DNA of 16,590 nt. Origin: Rhodospirillaceae bacterium UBA3470 (GTDB lineage: Bacteria; Pseudomonadota; Alphaproteobacteria; Rhodospirillales; Casp-alpha2). The first letter of the stretch is position 1. Every line of letters starts with the position of its first letter. Location: NCBI GenBank assembly GCA_002378125.1, contig DFRF01000008.1:9426-26015 (forward strand), read 5' to 3'. A program made the translations under genes and the position numbers. The notes beneath the pieces are model-generated. The model saw only the letters and a list, made by a program, of their open reading frames with translations, was not told the DNA's origin and did no database searches. Below, in pieces: positions 1 to 7,694 of this stretch.

Positions 1-222
1 AACATCTTCGGCGGCATCATGCGCTGCGACGTGATCGCCGAGGGCGTTGTTACAGCGGCAAAGGAGGTCGACCTGCACGTGCCCCTAGTGGTGCGTCTGG
101 AAGGCACGAACGTTGAAAAAGGCAAAGCAATCATGGCGGCCTCAGGCCTCGCGATCACCTCAGCCGATGATTTGGGTGATGCTGCGAAAAAGGTCGTCGC
201 CGCGGTGAAGGAGGCTGGATAA
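1..222 (+). CDS. sucC: Succinyl-CoA synthetase beta subunit, 3' end (partial)
   Basis: This is the last 73 codons of the ADP-forming succinyl-CoA ligase beta chain; the gene enters the window already in frame at base 1. The beta subunit carries the ATP-grasp nucleotide site and pairs with SucD to convert succinyl-CoA to succinate with nucleoside triphosphate formation in the TCA cycle. The visible residues open with NIFGGIMRCD, the conserved motif of the C-terminal ligase domain, followed by VVRLEGTN and a closing amphipathic helix (DAAKKVVAAVKEAG). This is a close match to the known end of SucC proteins. The stop codon TAA (220-222) shares one base with the sucD ATG (222-224), so the two subunits are probably translationally coupled. 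The 5' end and promoter lie outside the window. Confidence 0.96.
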   Translation, partial: NIFGGIMRCDVIAEGVVTAAKEVDLHVPLVVRLEGTNVEKGKAIMAASGLAITSADDLGDAAKKVVAAVKEAG

Positions 223-1097
223 TGTCAGTATTGGTTGGAAAAGACACCAAGGTGATCTGCCAGGGATTCACCGGCGCGCAGGGGACTTTCCATTCGGAAC
301 AAGCCATCGCCTACGGCACAAACATGGTGGGCGGCGTGACACCGGGAAAAGGCGGCACTAAGCATTTAGACTTGCCGGTCTTCGACACGGTCGCAGGCGC
401 AGTTGATGAGACAGGCGCGAATGCTAGCGTTATTTACGTGCCGCCACCATTCGCCGCGGACGCCATTATGGAGGCGATCGACGCGGAAATTCCTCTGATT
501 ATCTGTATTACGGAAGGTATCCCAGTTATCGATATGATAACCGTGAAGCGCGCGTTGGCGAATTCCGGCTCGCGCCTCATCGGGCCAAACTGCCCGGGCG
601 TGATCACACCGGACGAGTGTAAGATTGGCATCATGCCGGGCCACATCCATAAACGCGGTTCCGTAGGTATTGTGTCGCGTTCGGGCACGCTCACCTATGA
701 GGCCGTGGCGCAGACCACCACTGCAGGCCTAGGTCAGAGCACCTGCATTGGCATCGGTGGCGATCCAGTTAACGGCACCAATTTTGTTGATTGCCTGGAG
801 ATGTTCGTCGCCGATGACGAGACCAAGAGCATCGTCATGATCGGTGAGATCGGCGGTTCTGCGGAGGAAGACGGTGCGCAGTTCCTTAAGGATTCGGGCA
901 CCAAAAAACCGGTCGTCGGCTTCATCGCCGGCGTTACGGCGCCCCCAGGAAAGCGCATGGGCCATGCGGGCGCCATTATCTCTGGCGGCAAAGGCACGGC
1001 GGAAGCAAAGATCGAGGCCATGCAATCGGCTGGCATTCACGTGTCGGCAAGTCCGGCGCGACTGGGTGAGACCATGCTGGAGGCGTTAAAGGGTTAA
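222..1097 (+). CDS. sucD: Succinyl-CoA synthetase alpha subunit
   Basis: The 291-residue alpha chain of succinyl-CoA ligase binds CoA and carries the phosphohistidine intermediate. Its length matches the family (about 290). The N-terminal Rossmann CoA-binding domain shows GFTGAQGTFHSEQAI and a GGVTPGKGG loop. The middle has GPNCPG, and the catalytic histidine is His248 within RMGHAGAIISGGKG. The start is firm: a strong Shine-Dalgarno AAGGAGG (208-214) lies inside the end of sucC, 7 bases before the ATG, and the ATG overlaps the sucC stop as TAATG. It works as a heterotetramer or heterodimer with SucC in the cytoplasm and uses the succinyl-CoA made by the sucA-sucB-lpdA complex encoded just downstream. 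A 62-base gap separates it from sucA and shows no terminator, so the genes are probably cotranscribed. Confidence 0.97.
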   Translation: MSVLVGKDTKVICQGFTGAQGTFHSEQAIAYGTNMVGGVTPGKGGTKHLDLPVFDTVAGAVDETGANASVIYVPPPFAADAIMEAIDAEIPLIICITEGIPVIDMITVKRALANSGSRLIGPNCPGVITPDECKIGIMPGHIHKRGSVGIVSRSGTLTYEAVAQTTTAGLGQSTCIGIGGDPVNGTNFVDCLEMFVADDETKSIVMIGEIGGSAEEDGAQFLKDSGTKKPVVGFIAGVTAPPGKRMGHAGAIISGGKGTAEAKIEAMQSAGIHVSASPARLGETMLEALKG

Positions 1098-1125
1098 ACT
1101 CCACCGACGCCCTTTGGCAGAACAC

Positions 1126-1147
1126 AAGGGAGGCACGCCGAAAGGCG
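1126..1147 (+). promoter_or_regulatory. Distant sucA Shine-Dalgarno followed by a GNRA mini-hairpin
   Basis: A strong Shine-Dalgarno-like AAGGGAGG lies at 1126-1133, but 26 bases separate it from the sucA ATG at 1160, which is too far for normal initiation. Between them is CGCC-GAAA-GGCG (1136-1147), a 4-bp stem with a GAAA tetraloop. If it folds, the effective spacing falls to about 14 bases. The only nearer alternative is a weak AAAGG (1141-1145), which lies inside the same hairpin. No in-frame ATG, GTG or TTG occurs between the Shine-Dalgarno and 1160. Confidence 0.35.
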
Positions 1148-1159
1148 CAGCAGACGACC

Positions 1160-4100
1160 ATGGAACTTGACCCCAATGCGTTCCTGTATTCCGGCAATCA
1201 GGTTTACATCGCGGAAATGTACGAACGTTACCTAGATGACCCCCATTCCGTGGAGCATCGCTGGCAAGATTTTTTCGCCGACATGGAAGCCGAGGCAAAG
1301 GACATCTCCACAGAGCGCCGGGGTGCGTCGTGGGCGCCCTCGGATGCCGGCGTCATTGGCCGAGGCGACCTTACCACCTTGTCGGAGCAAATGACCCGGG
1401 GTCATGAGACCACCCAGCCCATCAATTTGACGGCGCAGGCATCCGTTCAACACACCAGCGCGGTGAAGACCCGTGAAGCGACGTTGGATTCAATCCGCGC
1501 CCTCATGATGATCCGCGCCTATCGCGTTCGCGGCCACCTGAAGGCAAATTTGGACCCCTTGGGCCTAGAGGAGCCAACCGAGCATCCAGAGCTCGATCCT
1601 AAGACCTATGGGTTTTCGGAAAAGGACATGGACCGGGAGGTCTTCATCAACTACGTACTCGGCCTGGAAACGGCGACCGTCCGCGAGATCATCTCCGTCC
1701 TGCAAGAAACCTACTGCGGCTCCGTCGGTGTCGAATTCACTCACATCCAGGACCCTGACGAGAAGGCGTGGATTCAAGAGCGTATTGAACGCATTCACAA
1801 TCAGTCCAACTTTACCGAACGTGGCAAGCGGGCCATCCTCAACCGCCTGATCGAAACCGAAGGGTTTGAGAAGTACCTGGACAAAAAGTTCACCGGCACT
1901 AAGCGCTTCGGCCTGGACGGCGGCGAAAGCCTAGTTCCGGCTATGGAACAGATCTTTAAGCGCGGTAGCCAACTGGGCGTCCAGGAGATTGTGCTCGGCA
2001 TGGCACATCGGGGCCGGCTCAACGTGCTTGCCAACGTGATGGGCAAGCCCTTTCAGGCAATCTTTCATGAATTCCAGGGCGGGTCTTCGCGGCCAGAAGA
2101 TGTAGGCGGCTCCGGCGACGTAAAATACCACCTGGGCTCCTCATCAGACCGGGTGTTCGACGGCAAGTCTGTGCACCTGTCGCTGACCGCCAACCCGTCC
2201 CACCTCGAGGCCGCAAATACAGTTTGCCTGGGTAAGGTCCGGGCTAAACAGAAGCAGATGAATGACCCAGACCGAGAAAAGGTCATGTGCATGCTATTGC
2301 ATGGTGACGCGGCCTTCGCTGGTCAGGGCCTCGTTCCGGAGAGCTTAGATCTCTCAAACCTTTTTGGTTACAAGACCGGCGGCACGATCCATATCATCAT
2401 CAATAACCAGATTGGGTTCACCACGGCACCTAAGAATTCGCGCACATCCCACTATTCCTCTGACGTAGCCAAGGTCGTGGATGCGCCCATCTTCCATGTT
2501 AACGCAGACGACGTAGAAGCCGTGGTCCACTGTGCGCGGGTCGCCGTCGAATACCGTCAGCGGTTCAAGAAGGATGTGGTCATCGACATGATCTGTTATC
2601 GGCGCCACGGCCATAATGAGGGTGATGAACCTATGTTTACCCAGCCGCTCATGTACAAGAAAATTTCGGCGCACCCGACGACCCTACAAATCTACTCCCA
2701 GAAGCTGGTACATGAGAATGTGCTGACCCAAGATGAAGCGGATCAACAAATCGCCGACTTCATCCGGCACCTGGACGATGCCTTTGAGGCCGCGGGCAAT
2801 TATAAGGCCAATAAGGCTGACTGGCTAGACGGCGCCTGGACGGGTATGTCCATCGCGTCCGACGACGCCCGCCGGGGGAAAACGGGCGTGCCCGTGGAGC
2901 GGTTGAAGGAAATCGGGGAAGGCCTTACCCGGGCCCCGGACAATTTCTACATCCATTCCCGTATCCAGCGCCAGCTTGACGCGAAGAGAAAGATGTTCGA
3001 AACGGGTGAAGGCTTTGACTGGGCCACGGCCGAGGCGCTGGCTTTCGGCTCACTTCTCCTTGAAGGCAATGCGGTACGTCTGTCTGGTCAGGATTCGGAA
3101 CGAGGCACCTTCTCGCAACGTCACTCGGTTCTCACTGATCAGGAAAGCGAAGAGAAGTACACACCGCTGAACAACCTGCGCTTCGGGCAAGCCCCCTATG
3201 AGGTCATTAATTCGCCCCTATCAGAAGCCGGCGTCTTGGGCTTCGAGTACGGTTACAGCCTGGCTGAACCTCAGATGCTGGTGCTTTGGGAAGCCCAGTT
3301 CGGCGACTTTGCCAACGGCGCTCAGGTCATCATCGACCAGTTCATCGCCGCCGGCGAAGCAAAGTGGCTGCGCATGAGCGGACTGGTGATGCTGCTGCCA
3401 CACGGTTACGAAGGCCAGGGTCCGGAGCACTCATCGGCGCGCCTGGAGCGCTACTTGCAACTCTGCGCCGAAGACAACATTCAGGTAGCGAACTGCACCA
3501 CACCATCTAATTACTTCCACGCGCTGCGCCGTCAGATCCATCGGGACTTCCGCAAACCACTTATTTTGATGACGCCGAAATCCCTGCTGCGGCATAAGCG
3601 CTGCGTCTCATCGATGGATGACATGGCAGACGGCACCACGTTCCACCGCGTACTCTGGGACGAGGAGGATCCGACCGACGATCCTAAACGGTCTTTGGTC
3701 GAGGACGACAAGATCAAGCGGGTCGTCCTGTGTACGGGTAAGGTCTACTTCGACCTCTACGAAGAGCGTCAGAAACGCGGCATCAAGGACGTTTACCTAA
3801 TGCGGGTGGAACAAGTCTATCCATTCCCTCATAAGGCGCTGGTCACCGATCTCAACCGGTTCAAGAATGCCGATATCGTCTGGTGCCAAGAAGAGCCTCG
3901 CAATAACGGCTGCTGGTTCTTTGTGCGCGAACGCCTAGAAGCAGTTTTGCAAGAGATTGGCCACAAGGAAATTGGTCCAAAATATATCGGTCGCCCGGAG
4001 GCCGCCGCACCAGCCACAGGCCTGATGAGCCGTCACGTGAACCAGCAGAAGGCCCTCATCGACGAAGCCCTGACCACGCCAGCGCCAACCTCCCGGATGC

Positions 4101-4174
4101 GCCGAGTGTCCGCCAAGGCGCCGGCTAAGAAGACCACGGTGAAGCGCTCCGCCACACGCGCCAAGAAGAAGTGA
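1160..4174 (+). CDS. sucA: 2-oxoglutarate dehydrogenase E1 component (thiamine-diphosphate-dependent)
   Basis: This 1004-residue E1o decarboxylates 2-oxoglutarate and passes the succinyl group to lipoyl groups on SucB. The N-terminus (DPNAFLYSGNQVYIAEMYERYL) is the E2-binding segment typical of E1o and supports the ATG at 1160. Next come the thiamine-binding half, with MAHRGR (281-286) and the metal/cofactor motif running from HGDAAF (Asp383) to the Asn415-Asn416 pair in IIINNQIGF, and CYRRHGHNEGDEP. The pyrimidine-binding half has SEAGVLGFEYGYS, WEAQFGDFANGAQ and GYEGQGPEHSSAR. Conserved sequence ends near IDEAL. About 35 further residues form a Pro/Ala then Lys/Arg-rich tail (12 of the last 26 residues are K or R), which is unusual for this enzyme. 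It sits 47 bases upstream of sucB in the same operon. The identification is secure; the function of the tail is unknown. Confidence 0.98.
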   Translation: MELDPNAFLYSGNQVYIAEMYERYLDDPHSVEHRWQDFFADMEAEAKDISTERRGASWAPSDAGVIGRGDLTTLSEQMTRGHETTQPINLTAQASVQHTSAVKTREATLDSIRALMMIRAYRVRGHLKANLDPLGLEEPTEHPELDPKTYGFSEKDMDREVFINYVLGLETATVREIISVLQETYCGSVGVEFTHIQDPDEKAWIQERIERIHNQSNFTERGKRAILNRLIETEGFEKYLDKKFTGTKRFGLDGGESLVPAMEQIFKRGSQLGVQEIVLGMAHRGRLNVLANVMGKPFQAIFHEFQGGSSRPEDVGGSGDVKYHLGSSSDRVFDGKSVHLSLTANPSHLEAANTVCLGKVRAKQKQMNDPDREKVMCMLLHGDAAFAGQGLVPESLDLSNLFGYKTGGTIHIIINNQIGFTTAPKNSRTSHYSSDVAKVVDAPIFHVNADDVEAVVHCARVAVEYRQRFKKDVVIDMICYRRHGHNEGDEPMFTQPLMYKKISAHPTTLQIYSQKLVHENVLTQDEADQQIADFIRHLDDAFEAAGNYKANKADWLDGAWTGMSIASDDARRGKTGVPVERLKEIGEGLTRAPDNFYIHSRIQRQLDAKRKMFETGEGFDWATAEALAFGSLLLEGNAVRLSGQDSERGTFSQRHSVLTDQESEEKYTPLNNLRFGQAPYEVINSPLSEAGVLGFEYGYSLAEPQMLVLWEAQFGDFANGAQVIIDQFIAAGEAKWLRMSGLVMLLPHGYEGQGPEHSSARLERYLQLCAEDNIQVANCTTPSNYFHALRRQIHRDFRKPLILMTPKSLLRHKRCVSSMDDMADGTTFHRVLWDEEDPTDDPKRSLVEDDKIKRVVLCTGKVYFDLYEERQKRGIKDVYLMRVEQVYPFPHKALVTDLNRFKNADIVWCQEEPRNNGCWFFVRERLEAVLQEIGHKEIGPKYIGRPEAAAPATGLMSRHVNQQKALIDEALTTPAPTSRMRRVSAKAPAKKTTVKRSATRAKKK

Positions 4175-4221
4175 ACCCGATCGATTCAACCCACAGATAA
4201 ATATAAAAGCCGAGGTACATC

Positions 4222-5793
4222 ATGGCCATAGACATCCTCGTCCCCACCCTTGGGGAGTCCGTTACCGAAGCGACCCTCGCCAAGTGGTTCAAGGCGGTCG
4301 GGGATACCGTCGCCGCCGACGAGCCCCTGGCGGAACTAGAGACGGACAAGGTATCCCTAGAAGTGAACGCCCCAGCCGCAGGCGTGCTTATGGAAATTCG
4401 CGTGCCCGAAGGTGCCGACGTGGGCCTGGGCGCGGTTCTTGGCGTGCTGAAGGAAGGCACGGCGGTCAGTGCCACCGTGCCCGCCCCCACGCCAGCTACA
4501 GAACTGGTACCAGCGCCAGTTCCCCAGCCGGTGGGCAACGATCCGGTGGATATCGTTGTGCCGACCTTAGGTGAATCGGTCACCGAAGCGACGGTAGCGA
4601 AATGGTTCAAGACCGTCGGCGATGCCGTCGGCGCAGATGAGCCGCTGGTCGAGTTGGAAACGGACAAGGTTTCGGTGGAGGTCAACGCACCAACTGCCGG
4701 CAAGCTGGCTTCCATTGCCGCCGCCGCGGGCACGGAAGTATCCATAGGCGCCCTCTTGGGCACCTTGCAGGCGGGGGCAGGCGCCCCGGCCGCCGCCCCG
4801 ACCCCTGCGGCCCCACCCCCGGCAACGCCCCCCTCACCAACATCGGCTGTCGCCGTCGCACCGGCGTCTTCATCCGTGCCCATGTCGCCAGCGGTACGCA
4901 AGCTGATCGAAGACAACGATCTGGACCCGGCGAAGATCGTCGGCACGGGCAAGGGTGGACGATTGACCAAAGGCGACGTCATGGCCGCTATCAAAGCCGG
5001 GACGGCGAAGGTCTTGCGTTCCGCCCCTGCCGCCGCGACCGCGGCATCGGCGCCACTCCAACCCGCGACAGAATTACCGCCGCGCATCGATGATCCACGC
5101 GAGGAACGAGTCCGCATGACCAAGCTGCGCAAGATCATCGCCTCGCGCCTGAAGGAGGCTCAGAACACGGCCGCCATGCTGACCACCTGGAACGAGGTGG
5201 ACATGGGCGCGGCCATGGAACTGCGCGCCGAGTACAAGGATCAGTTCGAGAAGAAGCACGGTGTGCGGTTGGGCTTCATGTCCTTTTTCGTCCGCGCGGC
5301 CTGCATCGGTCTCAAGGAATGGCCGGCCGTAAACGCCGAGATCTACGGCGACGAGCTGATTTACAAGAACTACTACAACATCGGCGTTGCCGTCGGCACA
5401 CCGCAGGGTCTGGTAGTGCCTGTGATCAAGGATGCGGACCAGATGCGCTTTGCCGAGATCGAGGGATCCATCTCCGACTTTGGCCACCGCGCCCGGGACG
5501 GCAAGCTCGGCATGGACGAGATGATGGGGGGCACCTTCACTATCTCCAACGGCGGCGTGTTCGGTTCATTGAACTCGATGCCAATCTTAAACGTGCCGCA
5601 GTCCGCCATCTTGGGAATGCACACGATCCAGAAACGTCCCGTCGCGGTGGGCAACGAGGTGGTCATCCGCCCGATGATGTATCTGGCACTAAGCTACGAT
5701 CACCGTATCGTCGATGGCCGCGAGGCGGTCTCTTTCCTGGTGCGCATGAAGGAATGCATCGAGGATCCACAACGTATCATGTTGGATGTCTAG
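4222..5793 (+). CDS. sucB: Dihydrolipoyl succinyltransferase E2 with two lipoyl domains
   Basis: This 523-residue E2 core subunit of the 2-oxoglutarate dehydrogenase complex moves succinyl groups from E1 to CoA. There are two lipoyl domains in tandem, at residues 4-79 and 110-185. Each has the ETDKVS lipoylation motif, with predicted lipoyl-lysines Lys43 and Lys149. The domains are joined by Pro/Ala-rich linkers. A peripheral subunit-binding domain (about 221-259, MSPAVRKLIEDN to GRLTKGDVMAAI) follows, then the catalytic acyltransferase domain from about 296, with active-site His494 and Asp498 in SYDHRIVDG. KKHGVRLGFMSFFVRA and the position after sucA indicate succinyl rather than acetyl specificity. 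It is longer than the usual single-lipoyl SucB (about 400-430 residues), the difference being the extra lipoyl domain and linker. The ATG has GAGG (4212-4215) 6 bases upstream. A pyruvate-complex E2 is a less likely alternative given the neighbours. Confidence 0.96.
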   Translation: MAIDILVPTLGESVTEATLAKWFKAVGDTVAADEPLAELETDKVSLEVNAPAAGVLMEIRVPEGADVGLGAVLGVLKEGTAVSATVPAPTPATELVPAPVPQPVGNDPVDIVVPTLGESVTEATVAKWFKTVGDAVGADEPLVELETDKVSVEVNAPTAGKLASIAAAAGTEVSIGALLGTLQAGAGAPAAAPTPAAPPPATPPSPTSAVAVAPASSSVPMSPAVRKLIEDNDLDPAKIVGTGKGGRLTKGDVMAAIKAGTAKVLRSAPAAATAASAPLQPATELPPRIDDPREERVRMTKLRKIIASRLKEAQNTAAMLTTWNEVDMGAAMELRAEYKDQFEKKHGVRLGFMSFFVRAACIGLKEWPAVNAEIYGDELIYKNYYNIGVAVGTPQGLVVPVIKDADQMRFAEIEGSISDFGHRARDGKLGMDEMMGGTFTISNGGVFGSLNSMPILNVPQSAILGMHTIQKRPVAVGNEVVIRPMMYLALSYDHRIVDGREAVSFLVRMKECIEDPQRIMLDV

Positions 5794-5830
5794 GCGCCAT
5801 CAGCCCATGTCTGGCTTAGAGAGGTAAATC

Positions 5831-7240
5831 ATGAGCGACAAATACGACCTGGTCGTCATCGGCGGCGGACCTGCCGGTTATGTGGGCGCGATCCGCGCCG
5901 CGCAACTAGGCCTGAAGACGGCCATCCTGGAAACCCGGGACAAGCTGGGCGGCACGTGTCTGAATGTTGGCTGCATTCCATCGAAAGCATTGCTGCAATC
6001 ATCTCATCACTATGAAATGGTGGATAAGGAGTTCGAGCATCATGGCATCGACGTGTCAGGGTTGAAGCTAAACCTTGAGACTATGCTTGGCCGCAAGCAG
6101 AAGGTTGTGGATGACCTGACCAAGGGTATCGAGTTCCTTATAAAGAAGAACAAGATCGATTACGTAGCCGGCTTTGGCGAGATTGCCGGACCTGGCAAGG
6201 TGTCCGTGTCACCGAGTAAAGGCAAGAAGACGCAGGTGCTTGAGACCGAAAATATCATGATCGCCACCGGCTCCCAGGTGACGCCACTCCCGGGTGTGGA
6301 GATCGATGAAAAACAGATCGTGTCATCGACGGGCGCGTTGGATCTTGCGAAAGTGCCGAAGGAAATGGTGGTTATCGGCGCTGGCGTCATCGGGCTGGAG
6401 TTGGGCTCCGTCTGGCGCAGGCTGGGCGCCAATGTCACTGTGGTGGAATTCCTGGACGTAGTATTGCCTGGGATGGACGCGGAGATCTCCAAGAACATGC
6501 AGCGCATCCTAAAGAAGCAGGGAATGGCCTTTAAGATGGAGACCAAGGTCACCGGCGCGAAGAAGGCGAAGGCTGGTGTAACGTTGACCATGGAACCTCG
6601 CGATGGCGGCAACGCGGAAACCATGAAAGCGGACGTGGTCCTGGTCGCCATTGGGCGTCGGCCCTTCACGGACAAGCTCGGCCTGGACAGGATCGGCGTC
6701 ACCGTGGACGAGCGTGGGTTCATCCCCGTAGATGAGGACTACCAGACCAACGTGCCGGGCATCTTCGCCGTCGGCGACGTGATCGGCGGCGCCATGTTAG
6801 CTCACAAGGCTGAGGACGAAGCAGTGGTCTGCGCCGAAATTCTGGCGGGCCAGACCGGGCAAATCGACTACGACTCTATCCCGGGTATCGTCTACACACA
6901 CCCGGAAGTGGCCGCCGCGGGCAAGACGGAAGAGCAGTTGAAGGAAGCTGGCATCGAATATAATTCCGGCAAGTTCCCCTTCTCCGCCAACTCCCGGGCA
7001 CGCTGCAATGCGGATACGGATGGCTTCGTGAAAATCCTCTCGGCTAAGGACGACGACCGAGTGCTTGGTTGCCACATCATCGGCCCACAGGCCGGCGACT
7101 TGATCCAGGAAGTGGTTAATGTCATGGAATTTGAGGGTTCGGCGGAAGACATCGCGCGCATCTGCCATGGCCACCCGGGTCTCCCCGAAGCGGTCAAGGA
7201 AGCGGCGCTGGACGCCGACGGGCGCGCTGTCCACATCTGA
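5831..7240 (+). CDS. lpdA: Dihydrolipoamide dehydrogenase (E3)
   Basis: This 469-residue FAD flavoprotein reoxidises dihydrolipoyl groups on SucB, and possibly on other lipoyl enzymes, passing electrons to NAD+. The N-terminal FAD-binding motif is VVIGGGPAGY (residues 8-17). The redox-active disulfide is Cys43/Cys48 in GGTCLNVGCIPSKALL. The NAD domain has VVIGAGVIGLELGSVW, and a second FAD contact is GIFAVGDVIGGAMLAHKAEDE. The C-terminal interface domain carries the catalytic His448-Glu453 pair in HGHPGLPE. All key residues and the overall length match class I lipoamide dehydrogenases. The Shine-Dalgarno AGAGAGG (5818-5824) lies 6 bases before the ATG. The gene follows sucB by 37 bases with no terminator, so it is likely the last gene of the sucCDAB-lpdA transcript. 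No clear intrinsic terminator follows it. Confidence 0.97.
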   Translation: MSDKYDLVVIGGGPAGYVGAIRAAQLGLKTAILETRDKLGGTCLNVGCIPSKALLQSSHHYEMVDKEFEHHGIDVSGLKLNLETMLGRKQKVVDDLTKGIEFLIKKNKIDYVAGFGEIAGPGKVSVSPSKGKKTQVLETENIMIATGSQVTPLPGVEIDEKQIVSSTGALDLAKVPKEMVVIGAGVIGLELGSVWRRLGANVTVVEFLDVVLPGMDAEISKNMQRILKKQGMAFKMETKVTGAKKAKAGVTLTMEPRDGGNAETMKADVVLVAIGRRPFTDKLGLDRIGVTVDERGFIPVDEDYQTNVPGIFAVGDVIGGAMLAHKAEDEAVVCAEILAGQTGQIDYDSIPGIVYTHPEVAAAGKTEEQLKEAGIEYNSGKFPFSANSRARCNADTDGFVKILSAKDDDRVLGCHIIGPQAGDLIQEVVNVMEFEGSAEDIARICHGHPGLPEAVKEAALDADGRAVHI

Positions 7241-7266
7241 TCGAGACAAGTCGTTCTCTGAACCTC

Positions 7267-7627
7267 ATGGACCCGACCGTGGCCCTTCAAGAGGCTTTGG
7301 CGCAACACCAAGGCCGGCCGTCTTGAGAACGTAAATGCCGGCTATGAGGCCGCCCTCTGACGCAATCCAAATGATTTGAATGCGCCTCACTTTCTGGACC
7401 TCCTAGCGTATCCGACCTGCCACCGCGACGCGGCGGCTCGCCTCATTTCCCGCGCTCTAGAGCTGCAACCAGATTCTCCCAAGGCCCATAATTCACCGGT
7501 TAATATCGACAAGAACCGCGAGGACCGGCCCACCGCCGAGGCCGATTGCATTGATTTGCACAAGACCGCAGGGTGCGGCGGCGCTGCCCGCGACAGGCCA
7601 GCCGGCGAGATGATGTTTCATCATTGA
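7267..7627 (+). pseudogene. Decayed N-terminal fragment of a TPR-repeat protein
   Basis: The stretch reads as a broken tetratricopeptide-repeat gene. From ATG 7267 one frame gives MDPTVALQEALAQHQ and soon hits TGA (7324-7326). A +1 shift near 7312 continues the same protein as AGRLENVNAGYEAAL, interrupted by TGA at 7358-7360. The same frame then resumes as RNPNDLNAPHFLDLLAY and goes on through RALELQPDSPKAHN and ADCIDLHKTAG before homology fades. The spliced reading follows the typical opening of alphaproteobacterial TPR proteins, including TPR-glycosyltransferases of the O-GlcNAc/SPINDLY type: an ALxxHQAGRLxxAxxxYxxAL helix pair, then NPNxPDAL, then a second repeat. At least one frameshift, one nonsense codon and loss of everything downstream indicate a dead gene. 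It begins 26 bases after the lpdA stop. An open TTG-initiated reading of 83 codons (7376-7627) exists but lacks a ribosome-binding site, so I do not treat it as a gene. Confidence 0.6.
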
Positions 7628-7653
7628 CATTTCGATATTTCTAGATATATAAA
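7624..7653 (+). promoter_or_regulatory. Candidate sigma-70 promoter with internal ATAT-N6-ATAT operator
   Basis: A perfect -35 hexamer TTGACA (7624-7629) is followed by overlapping -10 candidates: TATATA at 7646-7651 (16-base spacer) and TATAAA at 7648-7653 (18-base spacer). The stretch is very AT-rich compared with its surroundings. The palindrome ATATTTCTAGATAT (7635-7648, half-sites ATAT-N6-ATAT) fills the spacer and overlaps the -10. A repressor bound there would block RNA polymerase. This layout resembles ArsR/SmtB-family operators, which often control ArsP-like permeases, but no ArsR gene is in the window. A further small inverted repeat, ATGATG-TTT-CATCAT, lies at 7610-7624 just upstream. 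The promoter would give a leader of about 35 bases before the permease start. Confidence 0.5.
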
Positions 7654-7694
7654 AATAATAGACTTTTACAAAACCTGGTTCTGTGGAGACGATT

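Noticed and set aside
4125..5138. Long open frame of 337 codons on the minus strand across sucB.
   Set aside because: It is antisense to the Ala/Pro-rich linkers and lipoyl domains of sucB. The composition is low-complexity Ala/Gly/Thr/Ser with no domain, as expected from a shadow of a GC-rich gene.
7610..7624. ATGATG-TTT-CATCAT inverted repeat as an attachment site or terminator.
   Set aside because: Six-base arms with no partner copy elsewhere in the window that I could see. It is kept only as a note in the promoter entry.
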